Below, piece after piece: positions 9,268 through 18,201 of a stretch of 62,330 nucleotides of DNA. The stretch comes from Alphaproteobacteria bacterium (lineage in GTDB: Bacteria > Pseudomonadota > Alphaproteobacteria > Acetobacterales > Acetobacteraceae): positions 125,237-187,566 of the forward strand of contig JAPLOI010000076.1 of the NCBI GenBank assembly GCA_026400815.1, in the 5' to 3' direction. The translations under genes and the position numbers were made by a program. The notes beneath the pieces were generated by a model. It made no database searches and was not told the DNA's origin. It was given only the letters and a program-made list of their open reading frames with translations. Within the stretch, counting starts at the first letter, position 1. Each line of letters begins with the position of its first letter.

Positions 9268-11202
9268 ATGCGTTCCATGCTCTCCGTTGCGATTCGTCTC
9301 GGGTTCCTGCTGACGGTGCTGCTGCCCAGGGCGGGTGCGGCGCAGGAGGTCATGGACCATGTGCGCGCCGATCGCTGGGCGGAGGCGCAGGCGGCCGTGG
9401 CCGGGCATCCCGATCCGGTGGCGCGCAAGCTGGTGGCCTGGATGCGGCTGATGGCCCCGGGCCAGGGGCGGGTGGACGAGATCGGGGCGTTCCTGGCGAC
9501 AAACCCGGATTGGCCGATGCAGGTGAGCCTGGCGCGGCGACGCGATGAGGCGCTGGCGCTGGAGCCGGACAACGCGCTGGCGCGGGCGGAATGCAAGCGC
9601 GCGGCACCCACGCTGACCGGCGCGCTGCTGCGCTGCGCCGATGCGCTGGCGGCCTCGGGCGAAACGGCCGCGCCGATGCTGAAGACGGCCTGGGCTACCG
9701 CGGCCGGCGATGCGGCGTGGGAGGCGCGGTTCATCGCGCGCTGGTCCGGCGTGCTCAGCCCCGAGGACCATCTGAAGCGCTTCGAGCAGCTGAGCTGGAC
9801 AGACCCGGCGGCGGCGCGGCGCCAGGCAGACCGGCTCGACAAGCCCTGGCAGGCCCTGGCCGAGGCGCGGCTGGCGCTGCGGCGCGACGATCCCGCCGGC
9901 GTGGCGCAGGCCCGCGCCGTACCGCTGCCGCAGCGCGAGGACCCGGCGCTGTTCCTGGACCACGCGCGCTACCTGCGCCGCGTGGGCCGCGATGAGGAGG
10001 CGGTGGCGCTGTGGAAGGCACAGGGCAACGCCGCCGAACGCGCAACGCCCGTCGCGCGGCGGGCGCAGTTCTGGGACGAGCGCAACCTGATGGCGCGCCG
10101 CCGGCTGCGGCAGGGCGACGATGCCGGGGCCTATGCGCTCGCTTCCGGCCACGCGCAGATCGGCGAGCCGCGCACCGATGCGGAATTCCTGGCCGGGTTC
10201 ATCGCACTGCGGCGGCTGAAGGATGCCGGCACGGCGGCGGGGCATTTCCGCGCGCTGGCCGAGGCCTCCCGCGCCGCCATCACGCAGGGGCGGGCGCAAT
10301 ACTGGCTGGCGCGCGCCGCCGGCAGCGAGGCAGAGCGGCGGAACGGGTTCGCGCGCGCGGCGGCCTGGAGCAGCACCTATTACGGCCAGCTCGCGGCGCT
10401 GGCGCTGGATGGCGATGGCAAGGCCTTCGCTGCGCGGATGGCGGCCACGCGCGATCCGCAGCCGGATGCCGGCCAGGCGCTGGACCTTGCGGGGCGGGAG
10501 CTGGCGCGGGCGGCAGCGTTGCTGGTGGCCTGGGGCGAGAAGCGACGGGCGACGCCGTTCCTGCTGCAACTGTATGAGGTGTCGCCCGATGCGCCGGACC
10601 GGGCGCTGGCGGCACGGCTGGCGGCGGGGCTCGGCCTCACCGAAACGGCGGTGGCGATTGCGCGCCGCGCCGGGCGGGATGGGGTGATGCTGCCGGAAGT
10701 GGGCTGGCCGACGCTGCCGGGGGTTCCCGCGCAGCCCGTGGAGCCGGCGATGGCGCTGGCGATCATCCGCCAGGAGAGCAATTTCGATGCGGCCGCGGTG
10801 AGCCATGCCGGCGCGCGCGGGCTGATGCAGCTGATGCCGGGCACGGCGGTGGCGGTGGCCAAGGGGCTGGGCATGGCCGCCCCGCCGCTGCCGGCACTCA
10901 CCGGCGATCCCGCGCTGAACATGAAGCTGGGCACCACCTATCTGCGCGGGCTGCTGGACCAGTTCGATGCCAACCTCGCCATGGCCGCCGCCGGCTACAA
11001 TGCCGGGCCGCGGCGGGTGGTGGAGTGGATCGATCTGAACGGTGATCCACGCGCGCCGGGCACGGATATCGTGGACTGGATCGAGCTGATCCCGTTCTCG
11101 GAAACACGCAACTACGTGCAGCGCGTGGTGGAGAACACGGTGCTCTACCGGGCGCGGCTCGGTGGGTCGGGCGGGCATCCGCTGGCGCCGTGGCTGCGCT
11201 GA
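9268..11202 (+). CDS. Soluble-type lytic murein transglycosylase
   Basis: This enzyme cleaves peptidoglycan glycan strands to 1,6-anhydro products. The 644-residue protein has a signal peptide ending near Ala-Gly-Ala-Ala (residues 1-25), a long helical superhelix typical of Slt70, and a C-terminal SLT domain. Catalytic Glu503 is in IIRQESNFD, followed by [13 protein letters not shown] and the [12 protein letters not shown] motif. It is periplasmic. It is divergent from dapA and is followed after 4 bases by the alpha/beta hydrolase, so the two are likely cotranscribed. Third positions favour G, unlike recO and parC. Confidence 0.93.
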   Translation: MRSMLSVAIRLGFLLTVLLPRAGAAQEVMDHVRADRWAEAQAAVAGHPDPVARKLVAWMRLMAPGQGRVDEIGAFLATNPDWPMQVSLARRRDEALALEPDNALARAECKRAAPTLTGALLRCADALAASGETAAPMLKTAWATAAGDAAWEARFIARWSGVLSPEDHLKRFEQLSWTDPAAARRQADRLDKPWQALAEARLALRRDDPAGVAQARAVPLPQREDPALFLDHARYLRRVGRDEEAVALWKAQGNAAERATPVARRAQFWDERNLMARRRLRQGDDAGAYALASGHAQIGEPRTDAEFLAGFIALRRLKDAGTAAGHFRALAEASRAAITQGRAQYWLARAAGSEAERRNGFARAAAWSSTYYGQLAALALDGDGKAFAARMAATRDPQPDAGQALDLAGRELARAAALLVAWGEKRRATPFLLQLYEVSPDAPDRALAARLAAGLGLTETAVAIARRAGRDGVMLPEVGWPTLPGVPAQPVEPAMALAIIRQESNFDAAAVSHAGARGLMQLMPGTAVAVAKGLGMAAPPLPALTGDPALNMKLGTTYLRGLLDQFDANLAMAAAGYNAGPRRVVEWIDLNGDPRAPGTDIVDWIELIPFSETRNYVQRVVENTVLYRARLGGSGGHPLAPWLR

Positions 11203-11206
11203 GCTT

Positions 11207-12025
11207 GTGACCTTCGTTTCATCCTGGGATGGGCTGGCGCTGAAGGTGCATGCCTGGGGGCAGGAGGGCGAGCGCCTGCCGCTGCTGTGCCTGCCCGGGC
11301 TGGTGCGCACCGGGCTGGATTTCGAGGACCTCGCGGCACGGCATCCTGGCCGGCGCGTGGTGTCGCTGGACTATGCCGGGCGCGGCGGCTCCGGCCGGGC
11401 GAGGGATGTGGCGCGCTATGCGCCGGAAGCCTGCCTGCGCGATGTGATGGAGGTGTGCGCGGCGCTGCACCTGCATCGTGCCGTGGTGGTGGGCACCTCC
11501 ATGGGTGGGCTGCCCGCAATGGGGCTGGCGGCGGCGCGGCCGACGCTGGTGGCCGGCGTGGTGCTGAACGATATCGGGCCGGAGATCGGCAGCGCCGGAC
11601 AGGCCATGGTGCGGGATTTCGTCGGCCACGACCCGGCTGCGCCAGACCAGGCGAGTGCCGCGGCGCTGCTGCGGGCGCGGCTGCCGGATCTCTCGCTGAA
11701 GACGGACGCGGAATGGCTGCGCATGGCGGCGCTGACCTATGCGCCCGGGGCCGACGGGCGCTGGCATCCGCAATGGGACATCCGCATCGCCACCCTGCTC
11801 GGCCGGCCCGCGCCGCCGCTGTGGCCGCTGTTCGGGGCACTGGCCGGCATTCCGGTTCTGCTGGTGCATGGCGGGCGCAGCACGATCCTCACTGGCGAGA
11901 CAGTGGCGCGGATGCGCGCGGCGCGGCCGGACATGGGCTATGTTACGCTGCCGGAGGTGGGGCACGCGCCGCATCTGGGCGAGCCTGAACTGGCCGCGGC
12001 GCTGGAGGAATTTCTGGGATCATGA
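11207..12025 (+). CDS. Alpha/beta-fold hydrolase
   Basis: This is a 272-residue cytosolic hydrolase of the esterase/peroxidase-like group. The nucleophile elbow is [12 protein letters not shown] (Ser98), the oxyanion-hole region is [10 protein letters not shown], and the catalytic His is in EVGHAPHL near the C-terminus. I use the GTG at 11207, because the earlier in-frame GTG at 11162 lies inside the transglycosylase gene and adds residues unlike the family. No clear ribosome binding site is seen, so translation may be coupled to the upstream stop 4 bases away. The 3' end overlaps pgpA by four bases (ATGA). The substrate is unknown. Confidence 0.8.
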   Translation: MTFVSSWDGLALKVHAWGQEGERLPLLCLPGLVRTGLDFEDLAARHPGRRVVSLDYAGRGGSGRARDVARYAPEACLRDVMEVCAALHLHRAVVVGTSMGGLPAMGLAAARPTLVAGVVLNDIGPEIGSAGQAMVRDFVGHDPAAPDQASAAALLRARLPDLSLKTDAEWLRMAALTYAPGADGRWHPQWDIRIATLLGRPAPPLWPLFGALAGIPVLLVHGGRSTILTGETVARMRAARPDMGYVTLPEVGHAPHLGEPELAAALEEFLGS

Positions 12026-12540
12026 GGGTATCGCGGGCGATGCCACGAGGCGGCGCGTTCTGGGTGGCGAGCTTCGGCGGCAGCGGGCTGTCCCCGGTGG
12101 CGCCGGGCACGGTGGGCTCGGCGGTGGCATTGGTGCTGGGCATGGCGCTGCTGGCGCTGGAGCCGGCGTTGCTGCCGCTGGCCGCCGCGGTGGCGACGAT
12201 GGGCGGGCTGTGGGCGGTGCAGGCGTGCCAGCCCGAAGGCGACCCCGGCTGGGTGGTGATCGACGAGGTGGCAGGGCAGTGGATCGCGCTACTGCCGCTG
12301 GCGCTGCTGCCGCCGGGGGCGGAATGGAACCTGCCCTCGCTGGCGCTGGCCTTCCTGGCGTTCCGGGCGCTGGATATCCTCAAGCCTGGCCCGGTGGGCT
12401 GGGCGGATCGGCAGGAAGGTCCGGCGGGGATCATGGCGGATGACGTGATCGCCGGGCTGCTGGCGGCAGGCTTGGTGCGCGTGGCGCAAATGCTGCTGCC
12501 GGAATGGTTCACGGTGCCGATGGCGGCGCTGACGGGCTAG
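12022..12540 (+). CDS. pgpA: Phosphatidylglycerophosphatase A
   Basis: PgpA dephosphorylates phosphatidylglycerophosphate to phosphatidylglycerol at the inner membrane. The 172-residue protein has the family signature: GLSPVAPGTVGS near residue 25, the VVIDEVAGQ metal-binding motif near 76, FRALDILKPGP near 115 and GIMADDVIAG near 141, with hydrophobic helices between them. The start overlaps the preceding hydrolase stop as ATGA. A Shine-Dalgarno-preceded gene follows within 27 bases. Confidence 0.94.
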   Translation: MRVSRAMPRGGAFWVASFGGSGLSPVAPGTVGSAVALVLGMALLALEPALLPLAAAVATMGGLWAVQACQPEGDPGWVVIDEVAGQWIALLPLALLPPGAEWNLPSLALAFLAFRALDILKPGPVGWADRQEGPAGIMADDVIAGLLAAGLVRVAQMLLPEWFTVPMAALTG

Positions 12541-12566
12541 GCAAGACCCATAAACGGGAGGGCGGG

Positions 12567-13589
12567 ATGGCGACGAAGATCGGCATCGAGGGCGAGACAT
12601 TCCTGCTGAACGGCGTGCCGACGCATGCCGGGTGCCGCTTCCGCGGGCGTTCGATCGAGGGGCTTCTGTTCGTCTCGCGCATGGCCAATGCGATCGTGAA
12701 CGACCGCAATCCCGGCACGATCGGGGTGTGGGAGTATGCCGACGGGCCCTGGAGCGCGGAGCGCAACACGCGCGAGTTCATCGCCGCCCTGCCCGCCTAT
12801 AAACGCTGCGGGCTGGATGCGGTGGCGGTGAACCTGCAGGGCGGCTCGCCCCAGGGCTATTCCTGGCACCAGCCCTGGAAGCTCTCCGGCTTTGCGCCGG
12901 ACGGAGCGCCCTACCCCGATGCGCTGGATCGGCTGGGCCAGGTGGTGCGGGCGGCGGATGCGCTGGGGATGGTGGTGAATCTCGGGCTGTTCTACGGCGC
13001 GGCGGCGCGCTCGCTCACCGGAGAGGCGGCGGTGGTGCGGGCGGCTACCGAGGCGTGCGACTGGCTCGCGGCCGGGGGCTTCGGCAACGTGCTGCTGGAG
13101 ATCGGCAACGAGATCGACATCCCGGCCTTCAGCCACGACATCATCAAGCCAGAACGCTGTGGCGAACTGATTGCGCTGGCCAAGGCGCGGGCGCCGGGGA
13201 TCGCGGTGAGCACCAGCTTCAAGGGCGGCGTGGTGCCGCCGGATCACCTGATGGCGGCAAGCGACTACATCCTGCTGCACGGCAACCGGGTGGACCATCC
13301 CGATGGGATCCGCGCCCAGGTGGCGGCCACGCGGGCGAGTGGCGCCTATCGCGGCCAGCCGATCTTCTTCAACGAGGACGACCATTACGATTGCGATGCG
13401 GCCGACAACAACTTCGTTGCCGCGGTGGAAGGCGGGGCGGGCTGGGGGTTCTTCGACTACCGCCGCATCCGCGAGGGTTTCGTGGAGGGCTACCAGTCCT
13501 TGCCGGTGGATTGGGGCATCAACAGCGAGCGCAAGCGCGGCTTCTTCCGCCTGCTGGCGGAGATGACGGGCGGCGAGGCGCCGGCTTGA
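12567..13589 (+). CDS. Putative clan GH-A glycosidase-like protein
   Basis: This 340-residue protein resembles uncharacterised TIM-barrel proteins related to cellulase-type glycoside hydrolases. It opens with a beta-hairpin (GEGTFL-like, then LNGVPTHAGCRFRG) and continues EGLLFVSRMANAI. Candidate catalytic acids are Glu182 in LLEIGNEIDI (Asn-Glu pair, as on strand 4 of clan GH-A) and Glu270 in IFFNEDDHYD (strand 7 nucleophile position). There is no signal peptide, so it would act in the cytosol. The ATG at 12567 is preceded by GGGAGGGCGGG. It ends overlapping the amidase gene by four bases. The substrate is not known, and the enzymatic assignment rests on the two motifs. Confidence 0.65.
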   Translation: MATKIGIEGETFLLNGVPTHAGCRFRGRSIEGLLFVSRMANAIVNDRNPGTIGVWEYADGPWSAERNTREFIAALPAYKRCGLDAVAVNLQGGSPQGYSWHQPWKLSGFAPDGAPYPDALDRLGQVVRAADALGMVVNLGLFYGAAARSLTGEAAVVRAATEACDWLAAGGFGNVLLEIGNEIDIPAFSHDIIKPERCGELIALAKARAPGIAVSTSFKGGVVPPDHLMAASDYILLHGNRVDHPDGIRAQVAATRASGAYRGQPIFFNEDDHYDCDAADNNFVAAVEGGAGWGFFDYRRIREGFVEGYQSLPVDWGINSERKRGFFRLLAEMTGGEAPA

Positions 13590-14080
13590 TCGACGACGCT
13601 GTTCTCGCGCAGGCGGCCGCACTTCTGGCGCAGTGCCGCGCGGCCGGGCTGCGCGTGGCCACGGCGGAAAGCTGCACCGGCGGGCTGGTGGCCGCGGCGC
13701 TGACGGCGGTGCCGGATAGTTCCGCCGTGGTGGAGTGCGGCTTCGTCACCTACAGCATCGCCGCCAAGACGGAGCTGCTGGGCGTGCCCGCCGCGCTGAT
13801 CGCGGAACAGGGCGCGGTGAGCGAGGCGGTGGCGCGCGCGATGGCTGAGGGCGCGCTGATGCGGTCTCGCGCGCAGCTGGCGGTTTCCGTCACCGGGCTG
13901 GCCGGGCCCGGCGGCGGCACGGCGGAGAAGCCGGTGGGGCTGGTGTGGCTGGCCTGCGCGCGTGCGGGGATGGAGACGGTAGCGGCGCGGCATGTGTTCC
14001 CCGGCGACCGGGCGGCGGTGCGGCGCGCGGCGGTGGTGGAAGCTTTGGCCCTGCTCGACCGGTGTCTGAGAGTGTCTTGA
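13586..14080 (+). CDS. Nicotinamide-nucleotide amidohydrolase, CinA C-terminal domain type
   Basis: This enzyme deamidates NMN to nicotinate mononucleotide in pyridine nucleotide salvage. The 164-residue protein is the stand-alone CinA C-terminal (PncC) domain: VATAESCTGGLVAA near residue 30 with the catalytic Ser, GFVTYSIAAKTELLGV near 57, and VTGLAGPGGGTAEKPVGLVW near 102. Translation probably starts at TTG 13586, which overlaps the upstream stop as TTGA and places the first residues (LIDDAVLAQAAALL) correctly for the family. Earlier in-frame starts lie inside the glycosidase gene. Confidence 0.9.
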   Translation: MIDDAVLAQAAALLAQCRAAGLRVATAESCTGGLVAAALTAVPDSSAVVECGFVTYSIAAKTELLGVPAALIAEQGAVSEAVARAMAEGALMRSRAQLAVSVTGLAGPGGGTAEKPVGLVWLACARAGMETVAARHVFPGDRAAVRRAAVVEALALLDRCLRVS

Positions 14081-14115
14081 AGCGCGGGTGGCGCGTAGCC
14101 ACCTCAGATGGACCC

Positions 14116-14159
14116 GGATCCGAGCCCCTCGGGCAGCGCGGTGCCGCACTGTCGGATCC
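14116..14159 (+). other. Compact structured element between the CinA-type gene and the exoD region
   Basis: The closing arms GGATCCGA (14116-14123) and TCGGATCC (14152-14159) are perfectly complementary. Inside lie a GCCC/GGGC hairpin and a CAGcGCGG/CCGCaCTG hairpin that share one base, so a three-way junction is possible. No T tract follows. It could be an inefficient terminator or a leader structure for the small ORF and exoD downstream. Confidence 0.35.
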
Positions 14160-14198
14160 TTCACCTGCCGCCCGCGAGGGGGGCATCTGGAGGTCGAC

Positions 14199-14258
14199 AT
14201 GGAGTGGATCGTCACCGCGGGGAACGCCGCCCCGATGCGCGCGGACGCGGGGGGCTGA
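14199..14258 (+). CDS. 19-codon small ORF ahead of exoD
   Basis: An ATG at 14199 is preceded by GGAGG with a five-base gap, the best ribosome binding site in this stretch. The ORF encodes MEWIVTAGNAAPMRADAGG and stops three bases before the exoD ATG at 14262. exoD itself has only AGGG immediately before its start, so it may be translated by reinitiation from this ORF. The product may be a real small protein or just a leader peptide. No known family is recognised. Confidence 0.4.
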   Translation: MEWIVTAGNAAPMRADAGG

Positions 14259-14261
14259 GGG

Positions 14262-14906
14262 ATGGATGCCCACCTGCCTGCAACAGACCACCTGGCGGCC
14301 TCGGCGCGGCTGCGTGCATTGGCCGAACGTGTGGCCGGGCCGGAGGCGGCGCGGGTGAGCGTGGGCGAGATGGTCGATACGCTTGGCGACACCGGGCTGG
14401 GGCTGACGCTGCTGCTGCTGATGCTGCCGGTGTTCATCACCATCCCGGGTTTGCCGGTGGGCATCTTCTTCGGCTTCCTGGTGGCGCTGCTGGGGGTGCA
14501 GATCGCACGCGGTGCGGATCGACTGCACCTTCCCGCTGGTATCCGCGCCCGCACCCTGGCGGCTGGGCAGGTGCGGCACGTGCTGCTGGCCGCACTGCCT
14601 TGGCTGGAGCGGGCGGAACGCTGGCTGCGCGGCGGGCGGCTGGCCGGGCTCACCTCTCCGCCGGCGCGGCGCCTGCTCGGGCTGGTGCTGGTGGTGCAGG
14701 GACTGGCACTCGCGGTGCCGCTGCCCTTCGGCAACCATCCGCCGGCACTGGCGGTGGTGGCGATCGGGCTGGGGTTGATGGAACGCGACGGGGCGGCCAT
14801 CGCTTTGGGGCTGGTGCTGTCGGTGCTGGGCGTGGCCTGGAACCTGCTGCTGATCTTCGCCAGCGCCGAACTTCTGGCCTGGGCCGCGGGCTGGCTGGGC
14901 TGGTAG
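14262..14906 (+). CDS. ExoD-family membrane protein
   Basis: ExoD proteins are integral membrane proteins first linked to exopolysaccharide production in rhizobia; their biochemical role is unknown. The 214-residue protein has the family opening (helical VSVGEMVDTLGDTGLG near residue 30), then hydrophobic segments at about 44-60, 62-76, 140-156, 163-180 and 185-210. Amphipathic basic helices lie between residues 88 and 135. It lies between the CinA-type gene and ftsH, on the same strand, behind a 19-codon ORF with a strong ribosome binding site. Confidence 0.85.
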   Translation: MDAHLPATDHLAASARLRALAERVAGPEAARVSVGEMVDTLGDTGLGLTLLLLMLPVFITIPGLPVGIFFGFLVALLGVQIARGADRLHLPAGIRARTLAAGQVRHVLLAALPWLERAERWLRGGRLAGLTSPPARRLLGLVLVVQGLALAVPLPFGNHPPALAVVAIGLGLMERDGAAIALGLVLSVLGVAWNLLLIFASAELLAWAAGWLGW

Positions 14907-14955
14907 CCGGCCGGGCCGTAGGCTGTGGGCCTTCGTCATTCATGGATCGCCCGAA

Positions 14956-16776
14956 ATGGACAAGAAGACGACGTTCAACGTTTGGTACTTCGTGGCGGCC
15001 TTCGCGGGGATCCTGCTGCTGCAGAGCGTGATCTCTGGCTATGTGGGCACCAAGCCGATCGCCTACAGCGAGTTCCAGCAGCTGTTGCGCGAGAACAAGG
15101 TGGCGGAGGTGGCGGTCTCCGACCGGTTCATCTCCGGCACGGTGAAGGAGGCGTTCGCCAGCGGGCAGACGCGGTTCTCCACCACGCGGGTGGAGGACAG
15201 CTTCGCCGAGGAACTCGGCAAGCACGGTGTGACCGTGAGCGGGCAGATCGAGAACACCTTCCTGCGCGACCTGATGAGCTGGGTGGTGCCGGTGCTGCTG
15301 TTCGGGGCGCTCTGGTATTTCCTGATCCGGCGCATGGCCGGCAGTGGCGGGCTGGGCGGCGGGCTGATGTCGATCGGCAAGAGCAAGGCCAAGGTCTATG
15401 TGGAGACCGATACCGGCGTGACCTTCGCCGACGTGGCCGGGGTGGATGAGGCCAAGGAGGAGCTGCAGGAGGTGGTGGACTTCCTGAAGAACCCCGAACA
15501 CTACGGACGCCTGGGCGGGCGCATGCCCAAGGGCGTGCTGCTGGTGGGCCCGCCCGGCACCGGCAAGACGCTGCTGGCCAAGGCGGTGGCGGGTGAGGCG
15601 AAGGTGCCGTTCTTCAGCATTTCCGGCAGCGAGTTCGTGGAGATGTTCGTGGGCGTGGGTGCCGCGCGCGTGCGCGACCTGTTCGAGCAGGCGCGCGCCC
15701 GGGCGCCGGCGATCATCTTCATCGACGAGCTGGATGCGATGGGGCGCAGCCGCATGGCGGGGATGGCGGGCGGCGGCAATGACGAGAAGGAGCAGACGCT
15801 GAACCAGCTGCTGGTGGAGCTGGATGGGTTCGACACGAAATCGGGCGTGGTGTTGCTGGCGGCGACCAACCGGCCGGAGATCCTGGACCCCGCGCTGCTG
15901 CGCGCCGGGCGGTTCGACCGGCAGGTGCTGGTGGACAAGCCGGACAAGAAGGGGCGCATCCAGATCCTGGGCGTGCACATGAAGAAGATCCAGCTGGGGC
16001 CGGACGTGAACGAGGAGCAGGTGGCCGCGCTCACACCCTGGTTCACCGGGGCGGACCTGGCCAATCTGGTGAACGAGGCGGCGCTGCTGGCCACGCGGCG
16101 CAATGGCGATGCGGTGACAATGGCGGATTTCAACAATGCCATCGAGCGCATCATCGCCGGGCTGGAGAAGCGCAACCGGATCCTGATCCCGAAGGAGCGC
16201 GAGGTGGTGGCGTTCCATGAGATGGGCCATGCGCTGGTGGCGATGGCGCTGCCGGGCAGCGACCCCGTGCACAAGGTTTCCATCATTCCGCGCGGGCTCG
16301 GCGCGCTGGGCTACACGATCCAGCGGCCGACGGAGGATCGCTACCTCGTGACCCGCGAGGAGCTGGAGAACAGGATGGCCGTGCTGCTGGGCGGGCGGGC
16401 GGCGGAGTGGATCGTGTTCCATCACCTCTCCACCGGTGCGTCCGACGATCTGCGCCGGGTGACGGAGATCGCGCGGGCGATGGTGGTGCAGTACGGCATG
16501 TCCCCGGAACTTGGCCCCGTGACCTATGAGCGCGACCAGCGCAGCTTCCTGGGCGGCATGGCGATGCCGGCGGACCGGGCCTATGCCGACAGCACGGCCA
16601 GCAAGATCGACCGCGAGGTGCACGATATCGCCGAGCGGGCCTTCGGCCGGGCGGTGGAGGTGCTGACGGCGCGGCGGACGCTGCTGGACGCGACCTCCCA
16701 CAAGCTGCTGGCGCAGGAGACGCTGGAGGCGGGCGACATCACGGCGATCGCGGTGGAGATGAAGGTTCCGGCTTGA
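14956..16776 (+). CDS. ftsH: ATP-dependent zinc metalloprotease FtsH
   Basis: FtsH is a membrane-anchored AAA+ protease for membrane-protein quality control and regulated proteolysis. The order is TM1 (11-29), a periplasmic domain (30-105), TM2 (108-124), Walker A GPPGTGKT (198-205), Walker [12 protein letters not shown] (253-263), the second region of homology, and the zinc site His421-Glu-Met-Gly-His425. The motif is HEMGH where most FtsH have HEAGH. At 606 residues it lacks the long charged C-terminal tail of E. coli FtsH and ends soon after the protease helices. It may therefore be a second, specialised paralogue. Confidence 0.95.
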   Translation: MDKKTTFNVWYFVAAFAGILLLQSVISGYVGTKPIAYSEFQQLLRENKVAEVAVSDRFISGTVKEAFASGQTRFSTTRVEDSFAEELGKHGVTVSGQIENTFLRDLMSWVVPVLLFGALWYFLIRRMAGSGGLGGGLMSIGKSKAKVYVETDTGVTFADVAGVDEAKEELQEVVDFLKNPEHYGRLGGRMPKGVLLVGPPGTGKTLLAKAVAGEAKVPFFSISGSEFVEMFVGVGAARVRDLFEQARARAPAIIFIDELDAMGRSRMAGMAGGGNDEKEQTLNQLLVELDGFDTKSGVVLLAATNRPEILDPALLRAGRFDRQVLVDKPDKKGRIQILGVHMKKIQLGPDVNEEQVAALTPWFTGADLANLVNEAALLATRRNGDAVTMADFNNAIERIIAGLEKRNRILIPKEREVVAFHEMGHALVAMALPGSDPVHKVSIIPRGLGALGYTIQRPTEDRYLVTREELENRMAVLLGGRAAEWIVFHHLSTGASDDLRRVTEIARAMVVQYGMSPELGPVTYERDQRSFLGGMAMPADRAYADSTASKIDREVHDIAERAFGRAVEVLTARRTLLDATSHKLLAQETLEAGDITAIAVEMKVPA

Positions 16777-16788
16777 CGGATATCCCGC

Positions 16789-16809
16789 ATCCGGGAAATT
16801 CTCCCGGAT
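16789..16809. promoter_or_regulatory. Inverted repeat abutting the XRE-cupin start codon
   Basis: The perfect 8-bp arms ATCCGGGA and TCCCGGAT flank AATTC. The right arm ends at the base before the ATG at 16810. A related GGATATCCCG lies just upstream. The position over the translation start fits an autoregulatory operator for the XRE regulator. It also lies 13 bases after the ftsH stop and could pair as an RNA hairpin. Confidence 0.45.
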
Positions 16810-17382
16810 ATGGAAGATGTGTTGGACACGGCATTGGACTCCCGGCTGGCCGCACGGCTCGCGGCGCTGCGGGCGGAGCATGGGTGGTCACTCGACCAGC
16901 TGTCCCAGCGGGCCGGGATTCCGCGGGCCACGCTCTCCCGGCTGGAGCGGGGCGAGACGAGCCCGACGGCCGCATTGCTGGGGCGGCTGTGCACGGCCTA
17001 TGGCCGCACCATGTCGCGGCTGCTGGCCGAGGTGGAGGCGGAGCCGGCCAGGCTGTTGCGGGCCGAGGAGCAGCCGGTCTGGACCGACCCTGAGACAGGC
17101 TATGTGCGACGCAGCGTTTCCCCGCCCGCCGCCGGGTTCGATGCCGAGCTGGTGGAGGCACGGCTGCCGGCGGGGGCGGACATCGCCTATGCCGCGCCGG
17201 GCGTGGCCGGGCTGGAGCAGCATATCTGGGTGCTCGGCGGCGTGCTGGAACTGACCGTGGAGGGCCGCACGCACCGGCTGGAGCGCGGGGATTGCCTGCG
17301 CTTTAGGCTGTTCGGCCCCACCCGCTTTCGCGCGCCGGCGGCGGATGGCGCGCATTATGCCCTGGTGGTGTGCCGGCCGTGA
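16810..17382 (+). CDS. XRE-family regulator with C-terminal cupin domain
   Basis: The 190-residue protein has an N-terminal helix-turn-helix (about residues 14-66; LSQRAGIPRATLSRLERGETSPT) and a C-terminal cupin sensor domain (about 115-185) with HIWVLGGVLELTVEG and ERGDCLRF motifs. Such proteins repress neighbouring genes and release on binding a small ligand in the cupin; the ligand here is unknown. No Shine-Dalgarno site precedes the ATG, and the inverted repeat reaches the start codon, so the message may be leaderless or coupled to ftsH. It overlaps the acetyltransferase gene by four bases (GTGA), so that gene is the likeliest target. Confidence 0.88.
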   Translation: MEDVLDTALDSRLAARLAALRAEHGWSLDQLSQRAGIPRATLSRLERGETSPTAALLGRLCTAYGRTMSRLLAEVEAEPARLLRAEEQPVWTDPETGYVRRSVSPPAAGFDAELVEARLPAGADIAYAAPGVAGLEQHIWVLGGVLELTVEGRTHRLERGDCLRFRLFGPTRFRAPAADGAHYALVVCRP

Positions 17383-17903
17383 CCGAGATCGTTCTGCTGA
17401 CGTCCGATGCCTTCGAAGCTGCGCTGGACGGGCTGGCGGAGGTGCTCCATGCCAGCGTGCTGGAAGGGGCGAGCGTGGGCTTCGTGCTGCCTTTCGCCGT
17501 GGCCGAGGCGCGGCGGTTCTGGGAGGGGCAGCGTGCGGCGGTGGGCAGCGGCGACAAGCGCATCCTGGTGGCACGTGAGGGCGGGCGCATCCTGGGCACC
17601 ACGACGGTGATCCTGGGCATGCCGCCGAACGGGCGCCAGCGCGGCGAAATCGCCAAGGTGCTGGTGCACCCCGCGGCCCGGCGGCGCGGGATCGCACGGC
17701 GGCTGATGCTGGCGGCCGAGCAGCTTGCGCAGGCGGATGGGCGCCGAACGCTGGTGCTGGACACCGCCGGGTTGGAGGCGGAGCGGCTGTACCTGTCGCT
17801 TGGCTGGACGGTGGCCGGGATCGTGCCGAACTACGCGCTGAACATCCACGGCGTGCCCGAACGCACCATCTTCATGTTCAAGGAGCTGCCGGCCGATGCG
17901 TGA
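17379..17903 (+). CDS. GNAT-family N-acetyltransferase
   Basis: This 174-residue acetyltransferase has the acetyl-CoA binding motif A in AKVLVHPAARRRGIARRLM (about residues 92-110) and the motif B region in AERLYLSLGWTVAGIVPNYA. The GTG at 17379 overlaps the regulator stop and is preferred; a GTG at 17370 is also in frame. The acceptor is unknown. The operon arrangement with an XRE-cupin regulator suggests that the substrate, or a related metabolite, is what the cupin senses. The 3' end overlaps the next small gene by 8 bases. Confidence 0.86.
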   Translation: MTEIVLLTSDAFEAALDGLAEVLHASVLEGASVGFVLPFAVAEARRFWEGQRAAVGSGDKRILVAREGGRILGTTTVILGMPPNGRQRGEIAKVLVHPAARRRGIARRLMLAAEQLAQADGRRTLVLDTAGLEAERLYLSLGWTVAGIVPNYALNIHGVPERTIFMFKELPADA

Positions 17904-18117
17904 GGCGAAAGTCGGCGACAATGGTGGCCCGCCGCTGGAGGAGGAGGATCCCGGCGAGGCCTCCTGGAAAGGCTGGATCTGGCGCAAGAAGCACAAGGCC
18001 GCCTGGAAGACACCGCCGCGGGAGATCGCGCTGCGCCGGCTGGAGCGGGCGGAGGCGCTGGGGATGACGTACAAGGAATACACGCTGGAGATCCTGGAGC
18101 GGGGAAAATACCTGTAG
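17896..18117 (+). CDS. 73-residue conserved-looking hypothetical protein
   Basis: I do not recognise the function. The protein is soluble, with an acidic start (DNGGPPLEEEDPGEASW), a basic Trp/Lys middle (WRKKHKAAWKTPPREIAL) and a helical C-terminus (RRLERAEALGMTYKEYTLEILERG). The start overlaps the GNAT gene by 8 bases, so expression is coupled to it. The charged, helix-rich pattern and genomic placement argue for a real gene and not a chance frame. Confidence 0.65.
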   Translation: MREAKVGDNGGPPLEEEDPGEASWKGWIWRKKHKAAWKTPPREIALRRLERAEALGMTYKEYTLEILERGKYL

Positions 18118-18201
18118 GGCCTGTTGCGATATGGCCCCGGGCCAGGCTTCGGGTGTGAAGCGCCGTCGCTGGGCGCGGTGTTCTCGCAAGCCCGGTCGTG
18201 C

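Noticed and set aside
9151-11310. Upstream extension of dapA to more than 1,000 codons
   Set aside because: The extra part is antisense to the lytic transglycosylase gene. DapA has a normal start at 9150 with a good ribosome binding site.
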